Source of the DNA: Bilabrum cf. latius
Lineage: Eukaryota > Bigyra: Bicosoecida > Bigyra > Bicosoecida
NCBI GenBank assembly: GCA_965178125.1
Contig: OZ237749.1
Location: 620,001 to 684,000 of the forward strand
Length of the DNA: 64,000 nucleotides
Direction: 5' to 3'
A program made the position numbers and the translations under genes. The notes under the pieces are model-generated. The model was not told where the DNA came from and ran no database searches. It was given only the letters and a program-made list of their open reading frames with translations. The number at the start of each line of letters is the position of its first letter. Positions within the stretch are counted from its first letter, which is position 1. Positions 23,884 through 35,767 of the stretch are shown here, one piece after another.

Positions 23884-25398
23884 ATGAAGGCAGCACCTAC
23901 TAAGACTACTAAATTGTAGCCACTGATGCTGCTTGGGGCTGACCTGTCCGAGTATTCCCCCGGAATGCAATAGTTGCTCCTTGGCTTGCTGGCATTCGTT
24001 GCAATTAGTGCAGCAGCTCTTGCCTAGGAGTACGCCATCAAGTCGCTGAATTTCAAGCACACGATGGTGTTTACAGCTACCATACCGTTCGCAACTGCCG
24101 CCTTTGGAGCCGGTTTTGGAGGCTTGTCTGGGCGAAAGGCACCGCTTCCCCTTCACTTGCTCTGTGGTGTGCTAGGATACGCAACCTTCGAATTTAGCAA
24201 CTTGTCCCCAATCTACAACAATTATCCGACGCATACGATGTGCAAGAGCGCAAAGATCTTGCCGACCATCGCGATTGGGATGCTGGTGCTCGGCAAGCAG
24301 TACGCACCACTGGAATACCTGGCGGCTGCTCTCCTCGTGGCAGGACTCGCCGTGTTCCTGCAAGCAGACGCAGCGGCAACGCCCAACTTCGAACCGGCTG
24401 GCATCGGGATTATTGGCCTCGCCTTGCTCTGCGACGCCGTGATGTCCAACGTCCAGGAGCGCATGTTCAAGAAGCACGGGTGCTCTCAGAACGAGATGGC
24501 AGCCTACACGATGGGCACCGCCTTCGCGTGCAGCGCCATCGTCGGGATCTCGTTCGGGTCTTACATGGATGGATTCGCGGAGGCGTTCGGCTCTGCCCCA
24601 GTCTTTCTGTGCATCTTCGCGTTCGCAGTGGGCAACTACCTCACTACGCTCGTCATTTTCACCATGCTGGGACGATTCGGGGCCGCATCCACGGTGTTCA
24701 CAACGTCCGTGTGCAAGGCCGGTTCCATGGCTCTGTCCTTCCTTGTGATGCCCAAGGCGTTCACCCTCTGGCATATGGTGGGTGTGCTGCTAGTGGGGGG
24801 CGGGGTCTATGCGAATTTGGTTGCCCGAAGGGACAAGGAGAAGGAGAAGGACGGTAGTCTGCGTCCTCCCGCCGGAGTGGCGGGCAGTCCCGCAATGCTC
24901 GAGTCTGAACTCGTGAAGATGAAGATGCCTTCGGCCGCCGGCAGGGGAACGCTTCTCGGCCCCCCTGTGCAGCCAGGGCTGCCCAGCTCCAGCCCGACCA
25001 GGCGCCAGTGGAAGTCCTCGTCGGCGCCCTCGTTCGATGCCAAGGCCACTTAGTCTGGGGGCATCGGGAGCAGTGGCATTGCGGAGGATGAAGATGAAGA
25101 TGAAGATGAAGATGCAATGACCGAGGATCCCGTAGATATTCGTTCCGCTGCCACCACTGGCGCTGAAGGGCAGTAGGTCGGGAGCTCTGGTTGCTTTCAT
25201 CAGTTGGCCGACTCGGGGACGGAGAGCCCGAGGGGGTCGCTTGCAGAGCCGATTGGCTCATCGGGCGGGGCGGGGCCACCACCTGCTGGATGTCATCATT
25301 GGAGGGAGGATGGGCAAGAGGATAGAGTGGCGGAAGAAGACGAACGAGATTCGCTTAGCCACGGAATCGGCAGGGAAAGGCGAAAGGCTGCAGAATAA
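23884..25398 (+). CDS. UAA-family nucleotide-sulfate/nucleotide-sugar transporter (SLC35B, PAPS-type)
   Basis: Single exon, 504 aa, stop TAA. About ten hydrophobic segments fill residues 25-310. Family landmarks: LSPIYNNYPTHTMCKSAKI (loop with the invariant N-Y-P and K-S-x-K), LVLGKQYAPLEYLAAALL, DAVMSNVQERMFKKHG and VFTTSVCKAGSMALSF. The SLC35B2/B3 group carries PAPS into the Golgi; other UAA members carry UDP-sugars, so the substrate is inferred. Five or more TAG codons are in frame: 23917, 23971 and 24025 are in or near the first membrane helices, 25051 and 25174 in the tail. Without reading them the N-terminal ~60 residues and the ~115-residue acidic tail would be lost. The tail contains an Asp-Glu run at 25087-25116. 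Confidence 0.88.
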
Positions 25399-26113
25399 AA
25401 TGAGGCATGCGCAGAGCATCGGGCTCAGCGTGGCTGGCATTGGTCAAAACACCGACTTTCAGGACAGTGCTTCGCTTACTATAATGCGAATTCTACCCAT
25501 TTCATTGCACCGTTGCTGCATGTATACCGTGTTGCCGCTTGAGCAGAACTGATGAAGAATGAGCCCAAGCAACTCGGATCCGCCGCGCCATCGGCGATTT
25601 ATGACACACAGCACCCGATGCACGGAGGTAGCCATCGGTCACCAATCAAAGGTTCGTACTTCTTAGAAGCTGCAGCCACCTGGTCTGCGAGAAATGCATC
25701 GCGCAAAGCTCGCAATCGAGAGGTGCTTCGTACTGCAACTCGCTCTACCCTGTCTTAAAATTCCCGGTTTCGCAGGAAGGACTTTACCGATTCGAAGATG
25801 GTTGCTTAAACAACTTGAACTGCAGGAGGGCCTCGATGCTGGCACGGTTGATTCGCGAGAGAGCGTGAGTGGCTGCATGCAACATGCCTGCCCGCGATGT
25901 TCTGTGTATCATAGCTGTATGCGCCGCTCTCGACGTACTATTTGGTCATATCGCAGGAATTCAAGCCAAACGCTAATTTTGGGGGATTCCCAAGCGAGTC
26001 GAAGGGGGTTTTGCGAAGCATCGTAGGTGCAGACCGCCCTCCAGCATACTTGTCTACTTAGGCTAGGACACATAGTTCCAGAGGTACAATACCAGGTTTA
26101 GCATCGAAATCAG
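25399..26113. other. intergenic, no gene recognised
   Basis: Several short open frames exist on both strands but none shows a domain, a consistent codon pattern or splice logic. Confidence 0.4.
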
Positions 26114-26560
26114 TTAGATTTCCAGAGAGCTCATTGCCTACTGAATTCCGGCGCATGCTTCCGGACCGCTTGCCAATATCTGAAGTCTCTTCCAACGGTT
26201 CGGGATAGCGGGAGCCCCGCGGATAGTTAAGATAGCTGCGCTTGGATGATGTGGCACAGCGCATGCCGAGGCTAGTGCTTGCTGGCAGAGCATCGCCTAT
26301 GCGGCACCAGCGCACGGGTCGAAGTCAAACACGCCCTCAGGCTGTGAGCAGAGAGTGTCCGTTATCCTCAGGCTAGCCGATTTCAAGTCCGCTGCGTCGA
26401 GTGTCCCAGCCTGCTGAGCCAGGAAGCCGAGAAAGCGACACACGTTTGGCAGGATGGCACGGCTCCACGCACAGGCCGTCGCCTTCGCTCGCCGGCCCTC
26501 GTCCGAGCAGCCAGGGAGCACACCGAGCTAGGTCACTTCAGGCTACACCCCAAAGAGGCA
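26114..26560 (-). CDS. hypothetical 3' coding exon, helical (about 145 aa)
   Basis: A minus-strand frame closed by TAA at 26114-26116 contains ILPNVCRFLGFLAQQAG, DAADLKSASLRITDTL and later ALASACAVPHHPSAA, with TAG read as Gln at 26297 and others. Amino-acid pattern (amphipathic helices, balanced composition) and codon choice look genuinely coding, more so than the plus strand here. The 5' border is unclear: AG dinucleotides near 26530-26560 could be acceptors. I do not recognise the family; an alpha-solenoid is possible. Confidence 0.4.
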
Positions 26561-26607
26561 AGCACACTAGGAGGATCAGGCTCGCCAACGATGCTGGTCG
26601 ATTGCAG

Positions 26608-28581
26608 ACATCTGCGGCCTTGGTCGAGTCTTGCATCCCGCCCAACATTTCTATCCCTGGGTCACCGGGGTTACCATCAAAACGCACAGGTGGGGAGCAG
26701 TGGCCTGGGACACCCGAGCTAGAATCTGGCGGTCTCGTGGCCTTGACCCCATACTCTCCCCAGCCAACGAATCATGACTTGGCGCAAAGGTCGGACTGCT
26801 TGGGCGGTCTGGAGGGTCAGAGCATAGCATCGATCGACCCGGGTAGGTCGGGTGGTGGCACGGTTGAGGTCCAGCATAGGTCAGTTCGAGACGGTCTTGG
26901 CCGTGGGTCTTTCAGCACGCATCACAGCTTGCAAGGCAGCAAATACAATGATCCCCTGTCTGGCAGCGCAGTGTCTCCAGTCAGGGTACCGGTGGGAGCT
27001 GCTGCCATCGCTGGCAGCAGCTCGCTCACCGCACTGAGAGCTGGGGCTGCACGCGATCCAACAGGACCAACTGGAGCTGGGGCTGCACGCGATCCAACAG
27101 GACCAACTGGAGCTGGGGCTGCACGCGATCTAACAGGACCAACTGGAGACAAGGCCAGATAGTACCAGGGTGCAGACTCTGTAGGTCGATCTGCCACTGC
27201 AAGTCGAAAGCCTAATCGACCCTATGCTCGGAGTCACCGAACCCAGAGAGCGATACAGTTCATGCCTTGCACGGCGGCTCGAAGTGCCCAGCAAGTCTAC
27301 GGTCCTAAGTGGGGTGCTGTCCGGAAGTTGCCCTCTCAGGTGGCAGTGCGGAGGTCAGATCAAGCCCTGGCAAGAGGAAATGGTAGTAGCGGTGGTGGTG
27401 GCGTGCTTGACACTTGGCGCGGCAGGTCGCGAGCATCGCAGTCAGGTGTGGAAGTGCAGCAGCCTGAGATACGCACCCGGCAGGCAACCTTCACTAGCGG
27501 CCATCATGGATCCAGGCACGCTCAGGAACAGGCACATGGGTCCTACTAGTGGTCATAGACGCGCCAGTCAAGCTCATCCCCGCACTCCTAGTCGGGGTCA
27601 CTGGCCGCCGCGGAGGGGCACGGCTCTTCTCAACTGCAGGTAAACGGCAACGGAAAGTATACCAGCAGACCTGCACCTCACCAGCAGAGTAGCCTCGCTT
27701 CGCCCGCTTCGAATGGCGTGCATCCAGAGCCGGGTCTGGGTACTAGTCGCGCTATCCTTTCAACTGATTTCAATAGTGCGGATAGTCCCGTGCAACAAAC
27801 GGGCAGGCGATTCAGCATGCAGTCGTGGACGCCACTGACGCAGGACCCCAATAGAGGAAAAGGGGAGGCAGACCAGCAAGACACAATACGTATCGACAAT
27901 ACTACTAGTAGCAAGCACTGGCGTGGTCATGGTGACAGCCCTTAGCGACGTGGTGAGCGGAGTGCTGGACGCCAACGAAATGATACCCGACCAGCTGCCT
28001 CTTTGCCAGGTGACAGGCAGGACTCGCACGCAGCAAGTAGCGGAGGCAGCATGGAGGGGGCTGCGATCTTGGGCATGAGGGCTTCTCGAGGTGCGAGGGG
28101 GAGGGGGAGGCGATAGGGCGGCAGCGCTGCCACACGAACTGAAGACAGAGTCTAGTCAGCATCAGCATCAGCAGTGCCTAGGGTGCAGAGTGCAGCGCAT
28201 GGTCGGCGGATCAACCCGAAAATTCGACTGGAGCTGCATTTAGATCCTGACGAAGAACGGCGAAGTGACGACAAAGCCGCCCGACCACATACAGTGAGCG
28301 TGTTCCGTCAGAATACGCGGGGGCGTGGAGCTGCGTTGCCAGGAGGCTTGAAGCCAGTGCGGTTGGCGGGGCTCGAGTTGGATCCGTGGGGTGGGACGTG
28401 GAGGGAGCAAGAGATGACTGAGATCACCATGATGCGTCAGAGGGGTGACAGCAGGTCGCGCGTATCGAGCGCACTGGTGGGAGCGGCAGGGGAGGGAGCG
28501 CCGGTGGGAGCCTACGATCCTGCTGACACATCGTCACCAACCAGCTTCCACGTCAACTTAGCTGGGAAGTGGGTGGGCTGA
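26608..28581 (+). CDS. hypothetical disordered protein, 5' end unresolved
   Basis: The frame is open from 26347 to a TGA at 28579-28581 with only TAG interruptions, far too long to be chance. Composition is Gly/Ser/Arg/Pro-rich with no recognised domain. No in-frame ATG occurs before 27262, so an upstream exon is expected; I place the exon start at 26608 after a plausible acceptor (GATTGCAG, phase 0). A threefold 12-residue repeat sits at 27040-27147. The upstream part overlaps the opposite-strand coding candidate at 26114-26560. Confidence 0.55.
27040..27147 (+). repeat. 36-bp tandem repeat, three copies
   Basis: Three nearly identical 36-base units (start gctggggctgcacgcgatc) encode A-G-A-A-R-D-P-T-G-P-T-G in the hypothetical protein. 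Only one base differs in the last copy. Confidence 0.95.
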
Positions 28582-28695
28582 GATGCTTCGTGCTTAGGCT
28601 ATGTTCCCTAGTGTAGTCCGAGCGGCACCCTCATTGCTGACACGCGGTTACAACCGGCACACATTTTGAATGCTGAATTGCAACACACCCCTCTA

Positions 28696-31600
28696 ATGTC
28701 GAGTGGGTAGATTTCTCTCCTATCTAGAGCATACCGATCGATAGCAAATGCAGTTATAGCTGCAATTGCAGAGTAGCAGAGGGAATTGGTCCAGCAAGCC
28801 GTCTTGCAACCGCTCGAGTCTGAAGGCGATGGAGGAGACAACGATGGCGATCTCACGGAATTCCAGCAAGCGTCACGCTCCATACTGGCTCTTAACTTGC
28901 ATGGAAATGATGTTATCTCTCTCTCTCCGGAGCCTCCGTTGCTGTCTAGGCTGAGAACGCTCAACTTGTCGTCGAACGCGTTGCAAACGTTGGATTTCAG
29001 AATGCTTGCGTTTGCCCCCTCTCTAGTTGAGCTGGATGTTGCAGCGAACGAAATCAACTCAATTACACCGTTGGTTTCGTTTCCTTAGCTTGAGGTTTTG
29101 AAGCTTCCGTACAACTACGTCTCGACCCTGGCATTCCTCAAGGGAGCCCGCAGCTCGGCGTGCCTGCGCATGCTGGATATCAGGGACAACAAGCTTGATT
29201 CCGTGAACGAGATAGATCATTTGGGTGATGTTCCCCGCCTCAAGGTGCTGCGCCTGTCGGACACGGGGGCGTCTCGATCAGGCAACCCGATGTGCTCGCA
29301 GCCTGGATTCGTATCTGCACTATTGCGTGCGGCCCCGGGGCTCCAGCGGCTGGACGAAATGAGCGTGCCACAGGCCATAGGACTGTATCAAGCCAGAATT
29401 GACGCCATATAGCAAGCTCAGTGCGACGAGCAGACAGCTGCTGCGGGCCGCCCACCGGTGCTGCAAGCAGTGCAGCACGGCCAGCATGCATCACCGGTCA
29501 CCGGCCGGGGCAGCGCCAGCGCCCATACCCCTAGTGACGACCCGCCACTAGATGAAGACGATACAGCCAGAAAAACCGTCCATCTTGCAGATGATACGCG
29601 ACGTGAAGAGCTGGGAAACAGGCAGTAGGAGGACCGGCCCAGGCTGCAGCCCACACCTAGGCTAGATGCAGCTGCCCAGCTCTTCAAGCAGCGGCTTCAC
29701 CGAGCGAGGCGGGTTGGTTATGCATCTGGTGGTGGCATTGCAGACCCTAGGTTGGGGTGGGATGTTGCTGGGGCTGGATCGCAAGGAGATGATGATGATG
29801 ATGAGGAGGAGGACGATGAGCCGAAGCGTGGGGGACACCGACATCGCAGGGCTGGCACAGGTGTGGAGGCCCGACCACGGATGCAGTCGCCGCGCAGACA
29901 TAGATAGGATGGAGACAGTCACAATCAAGGCGTGATTCCGCCGCAGCTCCCCATAGGTGTGCGTGGCACGCAATACCGCTTGCAACGGCAGCTGGAGGCA
30001 CAGGCTCGGCAGCAGGTGCACCCGAGCCACATGGAAGGTCAGTTTTCACGCGGTGACCTCACCTTGGGGTCGGCAGAATACGGGGCAGAGCTTGACGATG
30101 CGTTTAGATCGGGGTCCGATAACCTCCTGCGTGCATCTGCAGAGGCCACCCTGCAGCACGAGCTACGGCTGGGCAACATCGAGGCACGGCTGGTGCTCGT
30201 CGAGTCCACAGGCAGGGGCAGGGGCATGAGCGGCGGCAGGCGCGATGGCAGGCGCGGCGGCACGGCTCGCGGCACCCATCTAGGCCCGCAGTTTATATCA
30301 AGTGGGCACACAGAGTCGAGGAAATGGCGCAGAAACAGCGATACTTCTCACGGCCTCAGGCGATCTGCAGGTATCGCGAGGACCAGCGCCGAGCGGCCCT
30401 CTTCTGGACGTGACTCGGACGACGGCGGCAGACCGCGAGTAGGACCCGGCGTTGTGCGGTTAGTGGGCGAGGGGTGGTCGTGGCACAGGCCGCCCAGCTC
30501 TGGAACGGAGGCGCATGCTCCTATTGAGATGCACGGCTCCGGCATAGAGCGTCCGCGGGGTCACGGCACTGCTTATGACACGAGTAGAGGCAGAGCGTCG
30601 CCGGCACGAAGCTCCATTCGTGTGAGGTAGCGGGGTCGGTGGAGGCGCTGGAGCTTCGATGCCGGCGTGGGGACGGCCGTCTGGACGCAGCACGAGTACG
30701 AGTCCATCGTGCCGGTCGATCCCCTTGTGCCAGCTGACAGGAAATCGGCGAGGTGTCGCGCGGACCATGCTTTGGCTAGGGGATCCTGGACTAGTTCGCA
30801 ATCGGATGGATCAGAAGCCAGCAGTGGTGCCCATCACGGAGGCGATCCTCACGGGCGCGGACTTGCGGCTCCCGACCTAGAGGTGAGAGGTCACGGCTTC
30901 GGCTAGGGCTATCGGGCAGGTGCCTAGAGTGCACATGGTAGCAGCAACAGCAGCGGCGTGCAGGGTCGCAGCCATGCTGCCGTATGTGAGATTGCCGCGC
31001 TGCGCCACCGACTCGCAGCACTCGAAGAGCAGCTGCAGGGACATGGGCAGCATGGTGGAGACCTGCAGGCTGCTGCGACAGCTGCCCTGCAGCGAGATGC
31101 CGGCAAGCCTGGCTCTCGCGACACGGAGGAGGGCTCCAGTGGGAGAGTCGGGCGACCCGGCCCCGACCAGGAGGACATGCATCAGAGCGAACGAATAGAA
31201 CGCCTGCGAATGGCACTTGAAGAAGCGCACGCGAAGACCTCTAAAGCAGAGGCAGATGCTTAGGCCAGTCGAGAAGAGGCAGCTGCAGCGGCTGCGGCCT
31301 CGTAGGATATGGAGTCCCGGCTGATCCGGTCCAATCTTGCAAAGGAGCGCGCCCTTGTTGAGGCGGAGGATGCGCGATCGCGCTGCTTGGAGCAAGCCGC
31401 GGCTCTGGTTGGGCTCAAGGCAGAGCGCGATTCGTTACAGCTGGAAGCGAGTGCTGCCAGCGAGTAGGCGGAAGCGCGCGCACGCACTGCGACGGGTGCG
31501 CAGGAGACGATCCGTGACTTGCAGCAAGAACTCGCCGCTGCAAAGCAAGCCGCCTCAGACTCTGCAGCTGACAGAGCCGGACTAGAGCAGCAGCGAAATG

Positions 31601-33207
31601 CCTTGCTGCAAACGCTGGAGCAGGAGCGGCAGGGCGCCAGCAAGTCCGCTAAGGAGGCTGCACAGCTCGTTAACCACCACGAAAGTGCGGCGCGAGCAGC
31701 CGAGCAGTAGGAAAGGGATGCTGCCGCCCGTGCAGATACACTGCAGCAGGCCGTTCAATCATCTAGACAGGAGGCCGACCAGCTCAGGGCCCGGTCAACC
31801 CAGCTCGAGGCAAGCCTGCAAGACATGCAGGAGCGGATGGAGGCGCAAGCCCGGGCCAAGGACGAACTCCTCCGCCGCGCGCAAGCAGCAGCCGAGTCCG
31901 AAATCCGCGGCGCCGCGCAGAGGGCTGGCGAGTCGATCGAGAGGCTGAGACAGGCGCACGGCGCCTCCGTGAAACGTGCGGCAGCGCTGCAGCAGGAGCT
32001 GGACGAGCTCCGGTCTCGTGCAGGGGAGACGGAACGCGAATTGGCGGCGGCGAGGTCGGCCAAGCGCGAGGCGGAGGACGCGCGGGCGGCTGCGGATAGG
32101 CAGCTGCAGGCCGCTCGGGAGGATGCAGCCCGGGCCTCTGCTCGGTGGGAAGAGGAGCTGCGGCAGGCCCAAGAGGACGCCAAGAAGAGGGAGGCCGCCC
32201 TCAGGGAACAATCCAGGGAACAGCTGCAGGCCGCGGAGGGGCTCGTGCGGGAGGCTCGAGAGGCGCACAGGCAGGTGGAAGGGGCTCTCAAGGAGGTCCG
32301 TGCAGAGCTAGAGGTGAAGAAAGCTGTAGCCAAGGACCAGATGCAGGAGATCGCGGGGCTCAAGGGGAGGCTCAGGGAACAAGGGGAGGCGGGCAGGGAC
32401 GAGGCGAGGGGACTGCGGGATGCGGTGGGCGAGCTGAAGGACCGGCTGGAGAGTGCCGAGTCCGAGATCGAATCCCAGAGGAAGCGCCGCCACGAGGCAG
32501 AGAGGAAGGCGAGGCAGGAGGGCCGGGCCAGGGAGGACGCCGAGGCCGTCGCGGAGGAGTTGGAGAGCATCGTGGGCGAGCTGCGGGAGGCCGCCCAGCC
32601 GGCTGCCGCGCTGCGGGCCCAGCTGGAGGAGAGAGACGGTGCTCTGCGATTCGTGGAGGGCGAGCTTGAGGGGCTGAGGCGTGTGTTTGCGGGCAAGGAG
32701 CAGGAGCTGAGGGAAGAGCTGGAGGGGTCGTCTGGACGCGCCAGGGCGCTGGAAGCGGAACTTCAGGAGGAACGGCGCCGCGCATCTGCGGCACGTGAGG
32801 GTCTGGAGGCGGAGATCGGGAGGCTTCGGTCGGAGGTCGTGGGCTTGCGCGGGCGCGAGTCTCGGGCAGAGCAGAAGGTAGCTGCAGTGGAGGCAGAGAT
32901 GGCGGTGCTGCTGCGGAGGTTGGACGAGGAGAGATCGAGGGGAAAGGCCAGGCAGAACCGCATGGCTGCGCTGCTGCGAGCTGCGATGGCGGATGAAGGG
33001 GTTGGTGGCGGGTTTGCTGATGCTGGTGAAGGGGCGGGCTTCCAGCCGGGGAGAGGGGGTAGTACCTCCGGTGGTGCCGGTGCCGGTGCTGGTGCTGGTG
33101 CTGGCGCTGGCAGCGGTTCCGGGGGAGCTGGGTCCGTGGCCCTTGACGTGTCTGGCCTGTCCGGGGTCAGCCAGGCCAGTAGGCGAGGGCAGGCGTCTTG
33201 GAGTTGA
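28696..33207 (+). CDS. leucine-rich repeat plus long coiled-coil protein (LRRCC1/centrosomal-like)
   Basis: Single exon, 1503 aa, stop TGA. Residues ~60-220 form SDS22-like LRRs: ILALNLHGNDV, LRTLNLSSNALQTLD, LVELDVAANEINSI, EVLKLPYNYVSTL and LRMLDIRDNKLDSV. A disordered basic middle follows. From ~residue 780 to 1430 an almost unbroken Glu/Arg/Ala/Gln heptad-rich coiled coil runs (for example AAALQQELDELRSRAGE), ending in a Gly-Ala repeat. LRR N-terminus plus long coiled coil is the layout of LRRCC1-type and other centrosomal/basal-body proteins; that role is inference. More than a dozen in-frame TAG codons occur (for example 29086, 29410, 30628, 31261, 31708), several next to CAG, as expected if UAG is Gln in a coiled coil. 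The start at 28696 is the first ATG consistent with the frame. Confidence 0.8.
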
Positions 33208-33318
33208 GTGTTGTGCACGTGGCGTAAGAAACTGTTGTGCCAGCTTCATCTGTAGCAGGCTTCGCTCGTCACGATGCAAGCCAGCCGCCGTGGATATGCT
33301 CCAGCACTGCTACAGACG
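33208..33318. other. short intergenic spacer
   Basis: About 110 bases between two co-directional genes; no feature recognised. Confidence 0.4.
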
Positions 33319-34847
33319 ATGGGAACTAAAGATGATAGCAATCCTGCCAAATAGCAGTCTCTATATGTTACAGTCGGCATCTGCTTGATGTACGCTACAG
33401 CTTCGATCGTGATAAGCTTCAGCTACAAGGTACGCAAATCAATACATTCGAACTGTGCAATCACTGCTGCTCTCCCCACATCGTTCTGAGCAAAGGATGT
33501 GCGTTTCTACTTATCTTGCAGGCAGTTATGAGCCAGTGGGGATTCAAAGCAAGCTTTTTGATGCTTGCACTGCAAGCACTGATCGGCTTGGCATTTACAT
33601 CGTTCGCCTAGGTATCCCTTCGCACTGTTCCGGGGCTGCATGTGCCATGGTTTAGTTGGAAGGTTTATAAATAGTGAGCCCAAGATTGCGCATACCCCAC
33701 CGTAGACTTTACTCTGGTATGCGATGGTCTTTCAAGCCACTACACATTCGCCGTCAATCGCAGGTCAATAATTGTTGGGGCTCTTTTCGTTGCAAATATT
33801 GCCGTAGGTTGGGTTGGGCTACGCCTAGTCAACATCCCTATGTTCCTGTGCATTCGGCGAACGACAACGCTGTTCACCATGATTGTGCAGTTCCTGGTGA
33901 TGCGATAGATGCCCAGTGTCCCCGTGGTGGTTGCGGTGGCAATCATCGTGATTGGCACGCTCACCGCCGGATACGAGGACATGGGGGACTAGTTTATTGG
34001 CTACCTATTCACGCTGGGCAATAATGTTCTCACAGCAGCTTACCTAGTCATCTCGAGGCGCTTCAGCGACGAGACGGACACGAAAGGCTTCGGCCTAGTG
34101 TACTACACGTCCATCACGGCCCTTCCCATCTCCCTTATCTTTGCTGCTATTCGCGGTGAGTTCTAGGCGGTGATGGAGTTTGAGCACGTGCTGAACCCCG
34201 CCTTCCTGGCTTCCCTCTTGGCAGCCAGCTCCCTAGGCGTGGGCATGACCTACGTCGTCTTCCTGTCTGCCACCGTGAACTCGCCCTTGCTGACGTCGGT
34301 CACAGGGAACATGAAAGACGTAGTGAGCACGGTGTTGGGGGCGTATATCTTCGGGGACTTTGTGCCCAGCACGCTCAAGGTGGCCGGCATCGCCATCTCA
34401 TTCGTAGGGGGAGGGGTGTTCGCCGTGGCGAAGCTGTCGGAGCGGGCCGCCGAGCAGGCCAAGGCCAAGGAAGCAGAGCTGGCCAAGGTGAAAGTGGGCA
34501 TGCCGGGAGCCATGCGGCCACCTGGGAAGGATGGCGATGCCGCGGGTCGGACCACGTCTGGAGCCACTGTGCCCAGGGTAGGGGCAGGGGGGCAGGGGAG
34601 CGACAGCGCTGTTGGGAGAGGTGAGCTGCCTGTAGGGCAACGGCGAGGCTCTGATGAGGGCCAGGGGTAGGGCCAGGGGTAGAAAGGGTATGATCCGGAG
34701 GCAGGGCACAGCCAGGGTGCAGGAGATTCAGGGTCCGAAGACGGCATCGTTGATCTGACCACGGATTCAATCCCGGGACGGCGCAACCTGGTGGGCAGTG
34801 GGACTGAGGTTGGAAGCGGGTCCATATCCTAGAGGCAGGGACGGTAA
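33319..34847 (+). CDS. SLC35D-like nucleotide-sugar transporter (GDP-mannose/UDP-sugar type)
   Basis: Exons 33319-33429, 33522-33649 and 33764-34847 (1323 nt, 440 aa), stop TAA. The first intron has a GTACGC donor; the second donor is the weaker GTTTAG, chosen because the phases then join PGLHVPW to SIIVGALFVANIAVG. Helices 1-2 read VTVGICLMYATASIVISFSY and ASFLMLALQALIGLAF. The family landmark is LRLVNIPMFLCIRRTTTLF (compare n-x-PMF-x-x-LRR), and the C-terminal pair is TVNSPLLTSVTGNMKD and VAGIAISFVGGGVFAVAKL. Golgi or ER membrane antiporter exchanging a nucleotide sugar for the nucleotide monophosphate; the exact sugar is unknown. TAG at 33352, 33609, 33906, 33990 and 34164 falls in or beside membrane helices. 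The tail from 34609 onward is part of a duplicated block. Confidence 0.82.
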
Positions 34848-34960
34848 TCCTTGGATTCAGTGGAAATTCACACCTGGTGTCGCGGATGACAATCCATCAC
34901 AGTAGCGAGCGCTGCTCTGCACAGGGCTTCGGCTGGACCTGTAGGGCCCCATCTGTTCTC
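34609..34960 (+). repeat. duplicated block, copy A (transporter 3' end)
   Basis: Segments such as agcgctgttgggagaggtga, gcatcgttgatctgacca and agcgagcgctgct recur in the same order at 36127-36462 with scattered substitutions and indels. Copy A covers the coding tail and 3' flank of the SLC35D-like gene. Confidence 0.85.
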
Positions 34961-35059
34961 ATCAGGTTGCTTCTGGCTCAATGCATTGCAATATTAGAGC
35001 ATTCAGACAAGATAGAATAATCTACATCTGCTTAAAGTACCTGAATTGGTTCCGTCACG

Positions 35060-35767
35060 GTGCCAGGCCAGGTTGGTGCCAGCATTCGCACGCTCAAGGC
35101 CGCGATCAATGGGGTGCCTCGAAACCGTGTGACGAACGTGGAGACTACCCACTACATCATCGGGTCGGCCATCGGGCCGCACCCCTTCCCCTCCATCGTG
35201 CTTGACCTGCAGTCGGTGATCGGGAGGGAGGCCAGGGCACAGATGCTCAAGCAGGCAGGGGTTCTTCCGGACGCGGTGGTGGCGTGCGTAGGGGGGCGGC
35301 AGCAACGCCATCGGGATGTTCGAGGGCTTCGTGGGGGACAAGGAGGTGCGCCTCGTGGGCGTGGAGGCGGGCGGGGATGGGGTGGACACGGGCAAGCACT
35401 CGAGCACGCTGTCGGCTGGGTCCCCCGGGGTGCTGCACGGCACGAGGACCTACCTGCTGCAGGGTGGCGACGGGCAGATCACGGAGACGCACAGCATCAG
35501 CGCGGGGCTGGACTACCCCGGCGTGGGCCCCGAGCACTCGCTCCTGAAGGACATCGGGCGGGCCGAGTACGTGTCTGTGACGGACAAGGAGGCCCTCGGC
35601 GCGCTGCAGGCCCTGTCCAAGTGCGAGGGCACCATCCCCGCGCTGGAGCCATCCCATGCCATCGCGCACGCCGTGCTGTTTGCCAAGGAGCTGGGCCCGG
35701 GGAGGAGGGTGCTGGTGAACATGTGCGGGTGCGAGGATAAGGACATGGAGCAGGTCGCGCTGGCGTG
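35060..35767 (+). pseudogene. tryptophan synthase beta (TrpB) C-terminal fragment, truncated and frameshifted
   Basis: The sequence matches the C-terminal half of Trp[91 protein letters not shown]. TrpB joins indole and serine using PLP. The N-terminal half, with the PLP Lys, is absent; only about 200 bp separate this from the upstream gene. A run of six G at 35291-35296 has one base too many and shifts frame inside the PLP phosphate-binding Gly loop. The conserved C-terminal S-G-R-G-D-K-D has become CGCEDKD. Three independent lesions make a pseudogene or relic the best reading; a sequencing error could explain only the frameshift. After 35767 the similarity ends. Confidence 0.85.

Noticed and set aside
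31755-32696. Minus-strand 313-codon Ser/Ala/Arg-rich frame
   Set aside because: Antisense shadow of the Glu/Arg/Ala coiled coil; plus strand has the coherent heptad pattern and continuity with the LRRs.
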